A DNA stretch of 64,000 nucleotides, from positions 62,001 to 126,000 of the forward strand of contig CAYVBK010000004.1 in the NCBI GenBank assembly GCA_964449465.1, given 5' to 3'. The position numbers and the translations under genes were made by a program. This stretch comes from CAYRXM01 sp964449465 (GTDB taxonomy: Bacteria; Chloroflexota; Anaerolineae; JAFGEY01). This document shows, piece by piece, positions 33,157 through 41,781 of the stretch. The notes beneath the pieces are model-generated. The model was given only the letters and a program-made list of their open reading frames with translations, did no database searches and was not told the DNA's origin. Position 1 is the first letter of the stretch. Every line of letters starts with the position of its first letter.

Positions 33157-34474
33157 GGCTCTGCTCCTTACCCCCCACCCCGGGTTTTTTATTCTCGCGC
33201 ACAAAAAACAACAAAATCAGGCCAACCACCAAAAAGGCCACCATAGCGATCATGGCCGTGCGCAACCCCAACTTTTCGGCCATTTGGACGGCATGCCCGC
33301 GCCCCTCATACCACAAGGCCAGCTCGGCCGCCAGCCAGCCATAGACTGCCGGACCAATAAAAGACGACGTGCGACCGGCCATCGAGAAAAAGCCATAAAA
33401 CTCGGCACTCTGGCCGGGCGGGCTGATCAGCCCCACCTCGGAGCGGCTGACCGACTGCACGCCGGTAAGGGCAAAACCGGCCACCCCGGCAATGACAAAA
33501 TACCACATCAACGAGTCGTTCAAGGCCATCCACGCCACCGCGCCGATCATGATCAGCAGCGAAACGATCAAAGCCCGTTTACCGCTCCAGCGGTCGGCCA
33601 GCAGGCCAAACACATACGCCCCCAGCACGCTAGTCACCTGCACCAGAATCATCAGCAAGATCAACTGCTGCTGATTCATGCCCAACAGCACCGCCCCCAA
33701 AATCGCCGCAAAATCCAGCGCCATCAAGATGCCGTCATTGTAAATCAAAAAAGCCAGCAAAAACTTGACAAATTCGACGTAATGCTTGATCTGCTTGAGC
33801 GTGCGCCACAGCCGCTTGAACCCGATGGACAAAAAAGACTCACCGGGCGGCAGAGATTGGGCCGGAGCGCGTTCGCGCAGCCAGAAAAACAGCGGCACCG
33901 CCGACAGGCCAAAAAAGACGGCTGTAATCACAAACGACAGGCGCACCGTAGCCGGGCCGGGCGCAAACATGATCAGCGGCAAGACGATCAACAGGCACAC
34001 GATCCCGCCCATCGAGCCGATGGCCCAGCCGTTGCCTGAAATGCGCCCGATCTCGTCCGGCGAAGCAATTTCGGGCAACAAGGCATCGTAAAAGACCTGG
34101 GCATTGCGATAGCCGATCTCGGCCAGGATGAAAAAGAGCATCCCGCTCCACACATCGCCCTTTTCCACCCAAAACAGCAGGGCCGTAAACACGCAGGCCA
34201 TCACCGTAAAAACCAGCAAAAATTGCTTTTTCGTGCCGCCAAAATCGGCGATGGTGCCCAGAATGGGTGAAAGCACCGCTACCACCAACATGGCAATCCC
34301 TACTGCAATGCCCCACAGCCGCGAGCCTTCGGCACCACCCACCACAGTCTGCTTGAAATAGGCCGAATAGACGGCCAGCAGAACGACGGCAGCATAGGCC
34401 GAATTGCCAAAGTCGTACAGGTACCAGGCCCACCGCTCACGCGGCGTGGAGCGAGACCGAACATCAGGCATCAC
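33134..34474 (-). CDS. UMF1/Atg22-like MFS transporter
   Basis: 446 residues with about 12 transmembrane helices. The N-terminal WAWYLYDFGNSAYAAVVLLAVYSAYF and the internal YNDGILMALDFAAILG and SRSEVGLISPPGQSAEFYGFFS motifs are those of the UMF1 family (MFS_1 related to Atg22/vacuole effluxer). Substrates of bacterial members are not well defined; sugars or amino acids are possible. It is the first gene of a run with plsC, the isomerase and glycan genes. An inverted-repeat element lies upstream. Confidence 0.85.
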   Translation of the reverse strand: MMPDVRSRSTPRERWAWYLYDFGNSAYAAVVLLAVYSAYFKQTVVGGAEGSRLWGIAVGIAMLVVAVLSPILGTIADFGGTKKQFLLVFTVMACVFTALLFWVEKGDVWSGMLFFILAEIGYRNAQVFYDALLPEIASPDEIGRISGNGWAIGSMGGIVCLLIVLPLIMFAPGPATVRLSFVITAVFFGLSAVPLFFWLRERAPAQSLPPGESFLSIGFKRLWRTLKQIKHYVEFVKFLLAFLIYNDGILMALDFAAILGAVLLGMNQQQLILLMILVQVTSVLGAYVFGLLADRWSGKRALIVSLLIMIGAVAWMALNDSLMWYFVIAGVAGFALTGVQSVSRSEVGLISPPGQSAEFYGFFSMAGRTSSFIGPAVYGWLAAELALWYEGRGHAVQMAEKLGLRTAMIAMVAFLVVGLILLFFVRENKKPGVGGKEQSHASGDGA

Positions 34475-34495
34475 ATCATCTCCTTATCAAAATAC

Positions 34496-34630
34496 GACTC
34501 TCCTGAAAAACACTTTCACCAGAGGCGCGGAGAACACAGAGAATAAAGATAATCAAGGAAATTTTAAGACTATTTATATTCTCTACGAATCCGGCATCTC
34601 GGCGGTGAAACACTTGTTTCAGTGGACTCT
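34496..34630. repeat. Imperfect inverted-repeat element (MITE-like)
   Basis: The left end CTCTCCTGAAAAACACTTTC faces the right end ending in CACTTGTTTCAGTGGACTC, with outer arms matching imperfectly over about 25 bp. The inner sequence is AT-rich and non-coding and includes AGAACACAGAGA, a phrase like one at 26266-26275. It lies between the MFS and methyltransferase genes. Confidence 0.6.
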
Positions 34631-34662
34631 ATTTTATACCTGGTCAGAATGAGCCACTTTGT

Positions 34663-35415
34663 TCACCGCATAGATACTTCAAGCCCCTGATCGTCCACGA
34701 TCATATTGACGCTGACGCGAAAATGCGCTGGATCGCGCACAAAGGTCAGATAATCGGCCAGAGTGTGGGCGTCGTTGACCGAATTGTGCGCCAGCACCAG
34801 ACTGCCCGGTGACAGCACATGCCAGGCCGCGCGCAGCAGATCGAGATAAATGGACTTGCCTCGCCCGGCCGGCCCATCAGCGTCGAGATAGAGCAGATCC
34901 AGTGGCTCGGACAAGGCCCGCAGCCAGGGCAGGCCATCCTCGCCCAGAATTTCCACTGGAAAGGGCCGCTGCCCATCGTCCAGACGAGCGACATTGCGCC
35001 GCGCCCGTTCCGCCTCGCGGACATTGATCTCCAGGCCAACCAGCCATCGCGCCGCATAGCATGCGCCCGGCCCCACCGCCGCGCCGGCATTGGAAATAAA
35101 GGTATTGCCACAAAAAATGCCCACCGCCACCATCACCTGCGGTTGGGCAATGGCATTGATCGCATACATCAACCGTTGCATGCGCGGGCTGATCGCCGTC
35201 CAGGGAATTTCAAACTGCTGACGCACAGCCGCGCGATGAGCCAGCAACTTGGCCTCATCGTAATCGGTGTGCGGCAACACCCCAACCTGCGCCAGCATCT
35301 GCACCGCCCGATCCACCACGGCCTTTTCACGCTCCAGCGGCTCGATCTGCCGATGCGGATCATACCAGTTCATCACATACTGCCGCCAATCATCCGCTTC
35401 AAATGTCCATGACAT
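34663..35415 (-). CDS. Class I SAM-dependent methyltransferase (O-methyltransferase-like)
   Basis: 250 residues. The Rossmann fold is seen in QPQVMVAVGIFCGNTFISNAG (motif I), ARWLVGLEINVREAERARRNV (motif II with Glu) and PLDLLYLDADGPAGRGKSIYLDLL (motif IV with Asp-Ala-Asp). A helical N-terminal part of about 90 residues precedes it. This matches family 3 O-methyltransferases or related class I enzymes; the acceptor is unknown. It has its own -35/-10 promoter at 35449-35477, divergent from the PfkB gene. Confidence 0.75.
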   Translation of the reverse strand: MSWTFEADDWRQYVMNWYDPHRQIEPLEREKAVVDRAVQMLAQVGVLPHTDYDEAKLLAHRAAVRQQFEIPWTAISPRMQRLMYAINAIAQPQVMVAVGIFCGNTFISNAGAAVGPGACYAARWLVGLEINVREAERARRNVARLDDGQRPFPVEILGEDGLPWLRALSEPLDLLYLDADGPAGRGKSIYLDLLRAAWHVLSPGSLVLAHNSVNDAHTLADYLTFVRDPAHFRVSVNMIVDDQGLEVSMR

Positions 35416-35448
35416 GGGCTTTCTCCTGTGTTTCCAACGAGCCGGGTA

Positions 35449-35477
35449 AGCATATCATACAAAAATGGCCTTGTCAA
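35449..35477 (-). promoter_or_regulatory. Promoter for the methyltransferase gene
   Basis: On the minus strand TTGACA (35477-35472), 17 bp, then TATGCT (35454-35449), 34 bp before the ATG at 35415. Confidence 0.7.
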
Positions 35478-35493
35478 AGCCAATCCGCCTGGA

Positions 35494-35522
35494 TTGTCAA
35501 GCCACACCCCTTGTGATAAAAT
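35494..35522 (+). promoter_or_regulatory. Promoter for the PfkB kinase gene
   Basis: TTGTCA, exactly 17 bp, then TAAAAT; AGGAGG and the ATG at 35550 follow. It is divergent from the promoter at 35449-35477. Confidence 0.75.
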
Positions 35523-35549
35523 ACAACCATCATACGATAGGAGGCCTTG

Positions 35550-36509
35550 ATGAAACAAATTTTGGTGATCGGCGAACTGAACATTGACATGATTATCAGT
35601 GGACTGCCATCGTTGCCCGTTTTGGGGCAAGAACTACTGGGCCAGGATATGCGCATCACCCTGGGCGGCTCTTCAGCCATCTGCGCGTGCTGGATGGGCG
35701 GGCTGGGCGCGCCGGTCAGCTTTTGCGGCAAGGTCGGCACCGACTCGTTCGGCGATTTTTTGAGCAGCGAGATGCAGCATTGGGGCGTCAACACCGATTC
35801 GATCATGCGCGACGAGCAAACTGGCACCGGCCTCACCATTTCGCTGACCTACCCCAACGACCGGGCAATGATCACCTATCTGGGCACCATCGCCGCGCTC
35901 CAGCTTGACAATATCCGGCTGGAATCGCTCTCAAACTATGCGCACCTGCACGTCTCTTCGGCCTTTTTACAACACGGCATCCGCCCGCACCTGCCGACGC
36001 TGTTTCGTACCGCTCAAGCGGCCGGCCTGACCACGTCGCTGGACACCGGATGGGACCCCGATAATGTGTGGGGTGAGGATATCTTGGGTATTTTGCCCTG
36101 GGTGAATTTCTTTTTGCCCAACGAGACCGAAGCGCTGCATCTGACACGGCAAACCGACATTGCAGCAGCGGCAGCTATGCTGGGCCGCACGGCGCAAACC
36201 GTGGCGATCAAGCTGGGCAGAGAGGGCGCCTACATGCAGGCCGGCGAGCAGATCTGGCGCGTGCCGGGTTTTCCGGTCACTCCGATAGACAGCACCGGCG
36301 CCGGCGACGCTTTTGATGCCGGGTTCATCTATGCGCATGTGATCGAGGGTCGTCCTGCGCCAGAGGCCTTGCAGTTTGCCAATGCCTGCGGTGCCATCGC
36401 CGTCACCTCACTGGGCGGCGCGGCAGCCGTCCCCACAGCCGATCAGGTAGACACATTTATGGCTTTAACACCAACCGAACGGGGCAGGTTTCGCCTGGAC
36501 GCAATGTGA
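35550..36509 (+). CDS. PfkB-family carbohydrate kinase
   Basis: 319 residues of the ribokinase/PfkB fold. Motifs are VIGELNIDMIISGLPSLP at the N-terminus, the GG...A block LGGSSAICACWMGGLG, VGTDSFGDFLSSEM, and the C-terminal DSTGAGDAFDAGF with the catalytic Asp. It phosphorylates a sugar or nucleoside in the cytoplasm. Start ATG 35550 lies 6 nt after AGGAGG; TTG at 35547 would add one residue. It is a lone plus-strand gene with its own promoter and ends 11 bp from the convergent glycosyltransferase. Confidence 0.88.
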   Translation: MKQILVIGELNIDMIISGLPSLPVLGQELLGQDMRITLGGSSAICACWMGGLGAPVSFCGKVGTDSFGDFLSSEMQHWGVNTDSIMRDEQTGTGLTISLTYPNDRAMITYLGTIAALQLDNIRLESLSNYAHLHVSSAFLQHGIRPHLPTLFRTAQAAGLTTSLDTGWDPDNVWGEDILGILPWVNFFLPNETEALHLTRQTDIAAAAAMLGRTAQTVAIKLGREGAYMQAGEQIWRVPGFPVTPIDSTGAGDAFDAGFIYAHVIEGRPAPEALQFANACGAIAVTSLGGAAAVPTADQVDTFMALTPTERGRFRLDAM

Positions 36510-36519
36510 GCCTGGATGT

Positions 36520-38616
36520 TTACGGAGCGGATACCTTCCACTCGACCGCATCGCCGACCGGTCGATCTGCCGCGTCCAGCAGGCAAATAGAGACAAACTG
36601 ATCGGGCGGCGTATAGACATACATCCCCACCCGCAGCCGATAGGGACCCGGCGGCGCAGCAGCGGCCAAAGGCAGGTCAAACCGACTGATCAATACATCG
36701 CCGTGCCGCCACAATCCCACCCGTTGCCCCGGCCCATCTTGTTGACCCCACCGCTGCCCATCGGCACCGAGCAGATTGACCGAAAAACTGTACCCTTGCG
36801 GCGGCGGATCGGATGGCACGGCATCTATCTGCCAATACAGCCACCAGATAGTTGACTGACCGGGTCCAGGTTGCTCCGGGCCATCATAGCCGCGCAACAA
36901 AACCCCATTTTCCAACCTGATGCGGTTACGCTCTTGTATCGGCGTCGGGTTGGTTCCAGCAGGCAGACGATAAAAGCGATAAACCCCACTGCTCTCTCGC
37001 AGGGCAATTTGCTCATCCACCAACTCGTCGGCATAGCGCGACAGCATTTCTTGCACTCCGTTCGCCCCCGGCGACAGCACAATCAAGGTATCTTGGGCGA
37101 CAGATGGGAATAACAGCGTCTTGTTCTGGTCGGCCAGGCGCACGTCCCAACGGCGGCTGAGCAAAAAAGTCCATACGGCCGGGCACTCGGCCCAGCGCGG
37201 CTCGTCACCATCGCACAGCACCACCACCTGCCTGTTTTGCCATGCCCCGGTATATCGCTCGATCACGCCCATAGCCTGACGATAAATGCGCACTGGTGTG
37301 CCGAGACCGCCGGGCGTGTCGTGGCGATCCACAAAAGCGTGAATGGACAGCGACAGATAGCTCTGCCAGATTGCCAGTGCCGCCAGACACAGCCATCCCA
37401 ACGCTCGCCCGCCTGACCAGACCCATTGCCATTTGACCGATTGTTTATTTGTTGCAATTAACCTGTTCGCTATGCGATCTATACACACGGCGCCGACCAA
37501 AAAGTTGGCCGGGTACAGCGGGATCAGATAATGCGGAAACACCTCGCTTTTGGAGCGCAGGTAAAACAGCAGCGGCGCCAACAGCCACAAGAGCAAGATG
37601 CCGTCGGCAGCCTGCCCGACCCGACGACAGCGGCCCAACGACACGTACAGCCAGCGAGCCAGCACGCCGATCAGCCCCAGCACCACCCAACCTTCTTCCA
37701 GGCGGTCGGGCCAATAGTTGAGCTGGATGATACTGGAGAGAAAGGTTTGAAATTTTTCAGAGCCAGCCAGGGCATGGATCTCGCGCCCGCCAACATTGAT
37801 CAAGGCAAAATGGAGGGTTTGCCATTGGATGTGCGCCGGCTGCTGCGCCAACTGCCACATCGCCCTGATGCTGCGCCAGCCGGTCGCGGCGTCGGCGCAC
37901 AGGTACGGCGCATACAGCAGCAGCGCCAGACCGCCTCCCGCCGCCAGCGGCCACAGCAAGTCGCGCCCCATACGCCGGAGCGACGCACGTCCAGGTGATT
38001 GAATCAGGCGAATGATCACCAACAGGGCCAGGATCGGCACAAAAGCAACGGTGGCAAAGTGAATCTGGGTCAGGGCGGCCAGGGTCAAAACCGCCCCGCT
38101 CAACCGCCAGGGCCGACCTTGTACCCACCACGACAAGAGCAAAAAGAAAAAGAGCAGCACAAATGGCAGCAAAATATCTTGCGCCCACACCTTGCGACTG
38201 TAAAAAATGGCCCACGGACTGGTTGCCAGCCACAGGGCCGCCAGCAGCCCCACCCGCTCGCTCCAGTACCGCCGCCCCAACGCCCAGCACCCCCACACCC
38301 CGGCCACATTGAGCAGAGCCACAAATCCGCTCAGCACCAGCGGGTCGCGGCTGAACAAGACCGGCAGAGCCATCACATAAACAGTCAGCGGCGGATTGTC
38401 TATGCCCACCGACGAGCCCATCCCGCGCAAGGGCAGTGTGCCGGTATCCACCCACTGCGCAGCCAGATTGCTCACCGTCGCCTCGTCATACTTGAACTCG
38501 GTCGCCGAGAGATTCCACAGGCGCAGCCAGGTCGCCAGAACCAAGATCAGAGTGATGGGAGCAAAGGACAGGATTTTTTTCATCTGAATTTTGAAGAAAA
38601 AAGGGATATGGCTCAT
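36520..38616 (-). CDS. ArnT/PMT-like membrane glycosyltransferase (GT39/GT83 type)
   Basis: 698 residues with about 11-12 transmembrane segments in the first 480 residues. The first periplasmic loop has TEFKYDEATVSNLAAQW, with the Asp-Glu pair typical of GT-C enzymes, and LPLRGMGSSVGIDNPPL. The C-terminal ~200 residues are soluble and beta-rich. It probably transfers a polyprenyl-linked sugar to an outer lipid or protein. The ATG at 38616 is in ATGA overlap with the rsmD stop; an ATG at 38583 starting MKKILSFAPI is an alternative. Confidence 0.7.
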   Translation of the reverse strand: MSHIPFFFKIQMKKILSFAPITLILVLATWLRLWNLSATEFKYDEATVSNLAAQWVDTGTLPLRGMGSSVGIDNPPLTVYVMALPVLFSRDPLVLSGFVALLNVAGVWGCWALGRRYWSERVGLLAALWLATSPWAIFYSRKVWAQDILLPFVLLFFFLLLSWWVQGRPWRLSGAVLTLAALTQIHFATVAFVPILALLVIIRLIQSPGRASLRRMGRDLLWPLAAGGGLALLLYAPYLCADAATGWRSIRAMWQLAQQPAHIQWQTLHFALINVGGREIHALAGSEKFQTFLSSIIQLNYWPDRLEEGWVVLGLIGVLARWLYVSLGRCRRVGQAADGILLLWLLAPLLFYLRSKSEVFPHYLIPLYPANFLVGAVCIDRIANRLIATNKQSVKWQWVWSGGRALGWLCLAALAIWQSYLSLSIHAFVDRHDTPGGLGTPVRIYRQAMGVIERYTGAWQNRQVVVLCDGDEPRWAECPAVWTFLLSRRWDVRLADQNKTLLFPSVAQDTLIVLSPGANGVQEMLSRYADELVDEQIALRESSGVYRFYRLPAGTNPTPIQERNRIRLENGVLLRGYDGPEQPGPGQSTIWWLYWQIDAVPSDPPPQGYSFSVNLLGADGQRWGQQDGPGQRVGLWRHGDVLISRFDLPLAAAAPPGPYRLRVGMYVYTPPDQFVSICLLDAADRPVGDAVEWKVSAP

Positions 38617-39158
38617 TCGAGGGATTCGTAAAAACACAGCAGAGTGCTGCCATAGTGACGCTGGTCGGTGAGTTGATATTGCCGCAGCGTCAGCGGTGCG
38701 TATTCTTTGGGGAAAATCTGCACCACAATCAGGCCGCCGTCGGCCAGCAGTGACCGCTGATCCAGCGACAGCAAGGCCTTGCTCCACAGCCCCTCATACT
38801 GCGGCGGAGCCACATAAATAATGTCAAACTGCTCCTGACATGTCTCGATAAACTTGAACGCATCTTGATGCAGAACGGTCGCCTGTGCCGCCAAACCAGT
38901 CAACCTGAGATTCTCGCGGACGACCTGCACGGCGCGCACGGCCTTGTCAATCAACACGGCATGCGCCGCCCCTCGGCTGAGCGCCTCGATGCCCACCGCT
39001 CCGGTGCCAGCGAACAGGTCTAAAAAGCGACAGCCCGGCACCTCGGCGGCCAAAATGTTGAATACCGCCTCTTTGACCCGGTCGGTGATCGGGCGGGTGC
39101 CCTCGCCCGGCACCATCTTGAGCGTTTTGCCTTTGGCCTGGCCGGCAATAACTCGCAT
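38613..39158 (-). CDS. rsmD: 16S rRNA (guanine966-N2)-methyltransferase RsmD
   Basis: 181 residues. MRVIAGQAKGKTLKMVPGEGTRPITDRVKEAVFNIL is the RsmD start (here given by its key parts RVIAG and RPITDRVKEAVFNIL), and DLFAGTGAVGIEALSRG binds SAM. The catalytic DPPY tetrapeptide is replaced by APPQY in IIYVAPPQYEGLW. Length is normal. It modifies G966 of 16S rRNA. The glycosyltransferase start overlaps its stop. Confidence 0.85.
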   Translation of the reverse strand: MRVIAGQAKGKTLKMVPGEGTRPITDRVKEAVFNILAAEVPGCRFLDLFAGTGAVGIEALSRGAAHAVLIDKAVRAVQVVRENLRLTGLAAQATVLHQDAFKFIETCQEQFDIIYVAPPQYEGLWSKALLSLDQRSLLADGGLIVVQIFPKEYAPLTLRQYQLTDQRHYGSTLLCFYESLE

Positions 39159-39165
39159 CCTGGTT

Positions 39166-41781
39166 TTATCCCTTTCTAGCCCACCGCTCACCCCGCAGCG
39201 CGAGGAACAACAAGGCGACAGAAACCACCGCACCCAGGCCCAGCACATACCAAAACGCCGGGTTAACTGCCGGCGGGTCAGGCAAAGGAACAGGTGTGGG
39301 CGCAGCCGTCGGCGTTGCCGTTGCAGTTGAGGCTGCGGTCGGCGTAGCAACCGACACCGCAGTCGAGGTCGCCGTCGGCATAGCTGTCGGCATTTCGGTC
39401 AGTATGGCGATCAGCGTCGGGGTTGCTGTCGGCATAGCCGTCGGTGTTTCGGTCGGTATAATTGTCGGTGTCGGGGTCGCCGTCGGCATAGCCGTCGGTG
39501 TTTCGGTCGGTATGGCTGTCGGCGTCGAGGTCGCTGTCGGCGGCAGCGATTGCCCCAACGCCAGTCCGGTCATCGGTTCAATTTTCAGCACATTGCCGGC
39601 GCGGTCGTACACCCAGGCCGTCAACTTGACGTCACTTTTCACCCCGATGGCTCCGGTATCCCAAACAAGGCTCAACTTGTCTTGCGGAGTCTGATCAAAG
39701 CCCAAATGATGCCAGCGATTGTCATACCAGGCATAAAAAATGGCGCGATCCAGGCCGCTGGCCGCATCGCTCACATTCAACAGCAGTTCCACCTGCCCGC
39801 GCAGCACTGCCCCCGCCTTGGGCGATACAAATCCGCCGACAGGTGACTGACGATCCAGCGAGACATTACCGGTATTGGCGATCCAGGCCGAGTTACCGGC
39901 CCGATCAAACACCTCCAATGCCAGATCAACCGGGCCGTCGGGAATGCCGGCAGCATCCCATTGCAGCGACCAGCCATCGCGCGCATCGCGGTCCTCACCG
40001 ATCTTGAGCCAGCCGTTCGGGCGAGCCACATAAAAGTCTATGTGACTCATCCCACTGCCGCCGTCCGAGGCCCAGGCCAACAGTGGCACATCGGGACGAA
40101 TCACCCCACCGCTGACCGGGCGCGAATAGCCGCCGGTGGGCGGCGTGCGGTCCAGGATCAGGTTGATAGCCTGCGCCAGCGCGCTGTTGGCCCGCCCTTG
40201 CAGGTCGTACACGCGCGTCCGTACGCGCATACGCCCCTGATCGGCAATGCCGGCCAGATTCCAGGCGATGCCCCAGCCATTGCTGCCGTTCTCATCGGCG
40301 GCGATGGGGTGCCAACCGCCGTCATACCAGGCATCGAAATCCACCCGCCCTACCTCAGCATCGGTCGGAATGGGCGTAAAGACCAGGTTGAGCGAATTGC
40401 CCAGCAACCCATTCGACTGCAAGTTTAACATTCCGTCGCTGACCACGCGGCGATCAATGGTGACGTCATTCACCATCTCGGTCAGCATGGCGTTGCCCGC
40501 ACCATCCGTCAGGCGGGCGGCTATGTCAATGGACGCGCCATCCGGCACACCGTCGGGCTGCCACACCAACAGCCAGGTGCTGCCGCTGAGCCAGGCCGCA
40601 TCGCCGATCTCGCGCCAGTCCTGACTGCCGTCGCTAGGGCGGATAAAAAACGTCACCTGTCGGGTGGTAGATTCGGGGTCATACGAGGCGGCATAGAGCC
40701 ACAGGCGATTGCCGGCCACGCTGTGCGGCTCCAGGCCGATGAGAAATCCCTCAGGAGGACGGCGATCCACCTGAATGTCGGTGACGATGGGACTGCCCTT
40801 GCCCACCCGCCCATCGCCACCCACCGCCCAGGCATGCAGCCACACCTCGCCCTCGGCGACGGCGCGCGTATCCCATGCCATGCTCCACCCGTCCGCCCCG
40901 TCCTGGTCGCTGTCCAGGTGATGCCACTCGCCGGCATAAAAGGCCCAAAACTGGACACTCGAAACCGCCGGGCTGTCCGAATCGGGCGTAAACACCAGGT
41001 CCAATACGCCGTTGGTGCGCGTGCCACGCGCCGGCTGGGTGATCTTGCCCACTGGCAAGGGCGGCTGATCGGGCAGCCACAACCAGTTAGCCGCCTGGCC
41101 CGAATAATCCATCAATGGATCGGCCCGGTCGGCGGGTTTCCAGCCATAGGGGTCGGTATAATAATCACCCTGACGCACGGCAAAATGGAGATGGGCGCCC
41201 AGCGAACAACCCGAATTGCCGCTGATGCCCACAGGGTCGCCGGCCTCGATCTTTTGCCCCTCACGCACCACAATGCCCTCCAGATGCAAATAGGAGGTAA
41301 AATAGCTGTTGCCGTGATCAATGCTGACATATTGCAGCGGCGTGGCACAGCCCGACCGCACACTGCCGGCAAAAACCACCCGCCCTGGCGCCGCCGCCAA
41401 AATGGTGGTGCCAGCCCCGGTGCCGTAATCATAGCCGTTATGCCCATCGTAATAGACATACCATTGGGTGTCGGGCAGGTAATAGCCGCCTTTGAACGTG
41501 GCCGTGCGGTCTATGATCCCGTCAATGGCGCTAGCCTGCTCACCGTTAAAAATGACAATGCTGTCATTCCAGGCATAGTTGGGGTATTGATGATCAAAAT
41601 ACGAGGTAACGCGATACTTTTTAGCAAAAGGGGGACGCAAAAAGGGATCGGGCGCGTTGGCCAGAATGGTGGAATTTTGCGCGCCCCAAGCCGCCGACGC
41701 CGGCGCAACCGGCAGCAGGCCAATCAGGCAAACCATCCACAGCAACCGCGTTAATTTGGGCCGAAAGCGACAATCAGCCAT
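39166..41781 (-). CDS. Secreted M23 (LytM) peptidase with Ig-like repeats and C-terminal anchor
   Basis: 871 residues. A signal peptide (LLWMVCLIGLLPVAPASA) is followed by an M23 peptidase domain: HNGYDYGTG, YVSIDHGNSYFTSYLHLEG and LGAHLHFAVRQG carry the zinc and catalytic residues. Several Ig/Big-type modules of about 100 residues follow, each with 'W(S/G)...WD' and DRTPP/DRRPP turns. A long Pro-Thr repeat tail then leads to one transmembrane helix and RGERWARKG. It likely cleaves peptidoglycan or a surface peptide. Its start overlaps the UroD-like stop by 8 bp. The ATG at 41781 is preferred to 41820. Confidence 0.85.
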   Translation of the reverse strand: MADCRFRPKLTRLLWMVCLIGLLPVAPASAAWGAQNSTILANAPDPFLRPPFAKKYRVTSYFDHQYPNYAWNDSIVIFNGEQASAIDGIIDRTATFKGGYYLPDTQWYVYYDGHNGYDYGTGAGTTILAAAPGRVVFAGSVRSGCATPLQYVSIDHGNSYFTSYLHLEGIVVREGQKIEAGDPVGISGNSGCSLGAHLHFAVRQGDYYTDPYGWKPADRADPLMDYSGQAANWLWLPDQPPLPVGKITQPARGTRTNGVLDLVFTPDSDSPAVSSVQFWAFYAGEWHHLDSDQDGADGWSMAWDTRAVAEGEVWLHAWAVGGDGRVGKGSPIVTDIQVDRRPPEGFLIGLEPHSVAGNRLWLYAASYDPESTTRQVTFFIRPSDGSQDWREIGDAAWLSGSTWLLVWQPDGVPDGASIDIAARLTDGAGNAMLTEMVNDVTIDRRVVSDGMLNLQSNGLLGNSLNLVFTPIPTDAEVGRVDFDAWYDGGWHPIAADENGSNGWGIAWNLAGIADQGRMRVRTRVYDLQGRANSALAQAINLILDRTPPTGGYSRPVSGGVIRPDVPLLAWASDGGSGMSHIDFYVARPNGWLKIGEDRDARDGWSLQWDAAGIPDGPVDLALEVFDRAGNSAWIANTGNVSLDRQSPVGGFVSPKAGAVLRGQVELLLNVSDAASGLDRAIFYAWYDNRWHHLGFDQTPQDKLSLVWDTGAIGVKSDVKLTAWVYDRAGNVLKIEPMTGLALGQSLPPTATSTPTAIPTETPTAMPTATPTPTIIPTETPTAMPTATPTLIAILTEMPTAMPTATSTAVSVATPTAASTATATPTAAPTPVPLPDPPAVNPAFWYVLGLGAVVSVALLFLALRGERWARKG
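39377..39538 (-). repeat. Three tandem 54-bp repeats coding the Pro-Thr tail
   Basis: A 54-bp unit starts at 39377, 39431 and 39485 and encodes 18-residue units with PTETPTAMPTATPT. Copies differ at a few positions. It forms the flexible cell-wall-spanning linker of the M23 peptidase. Confidence 0.8.
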
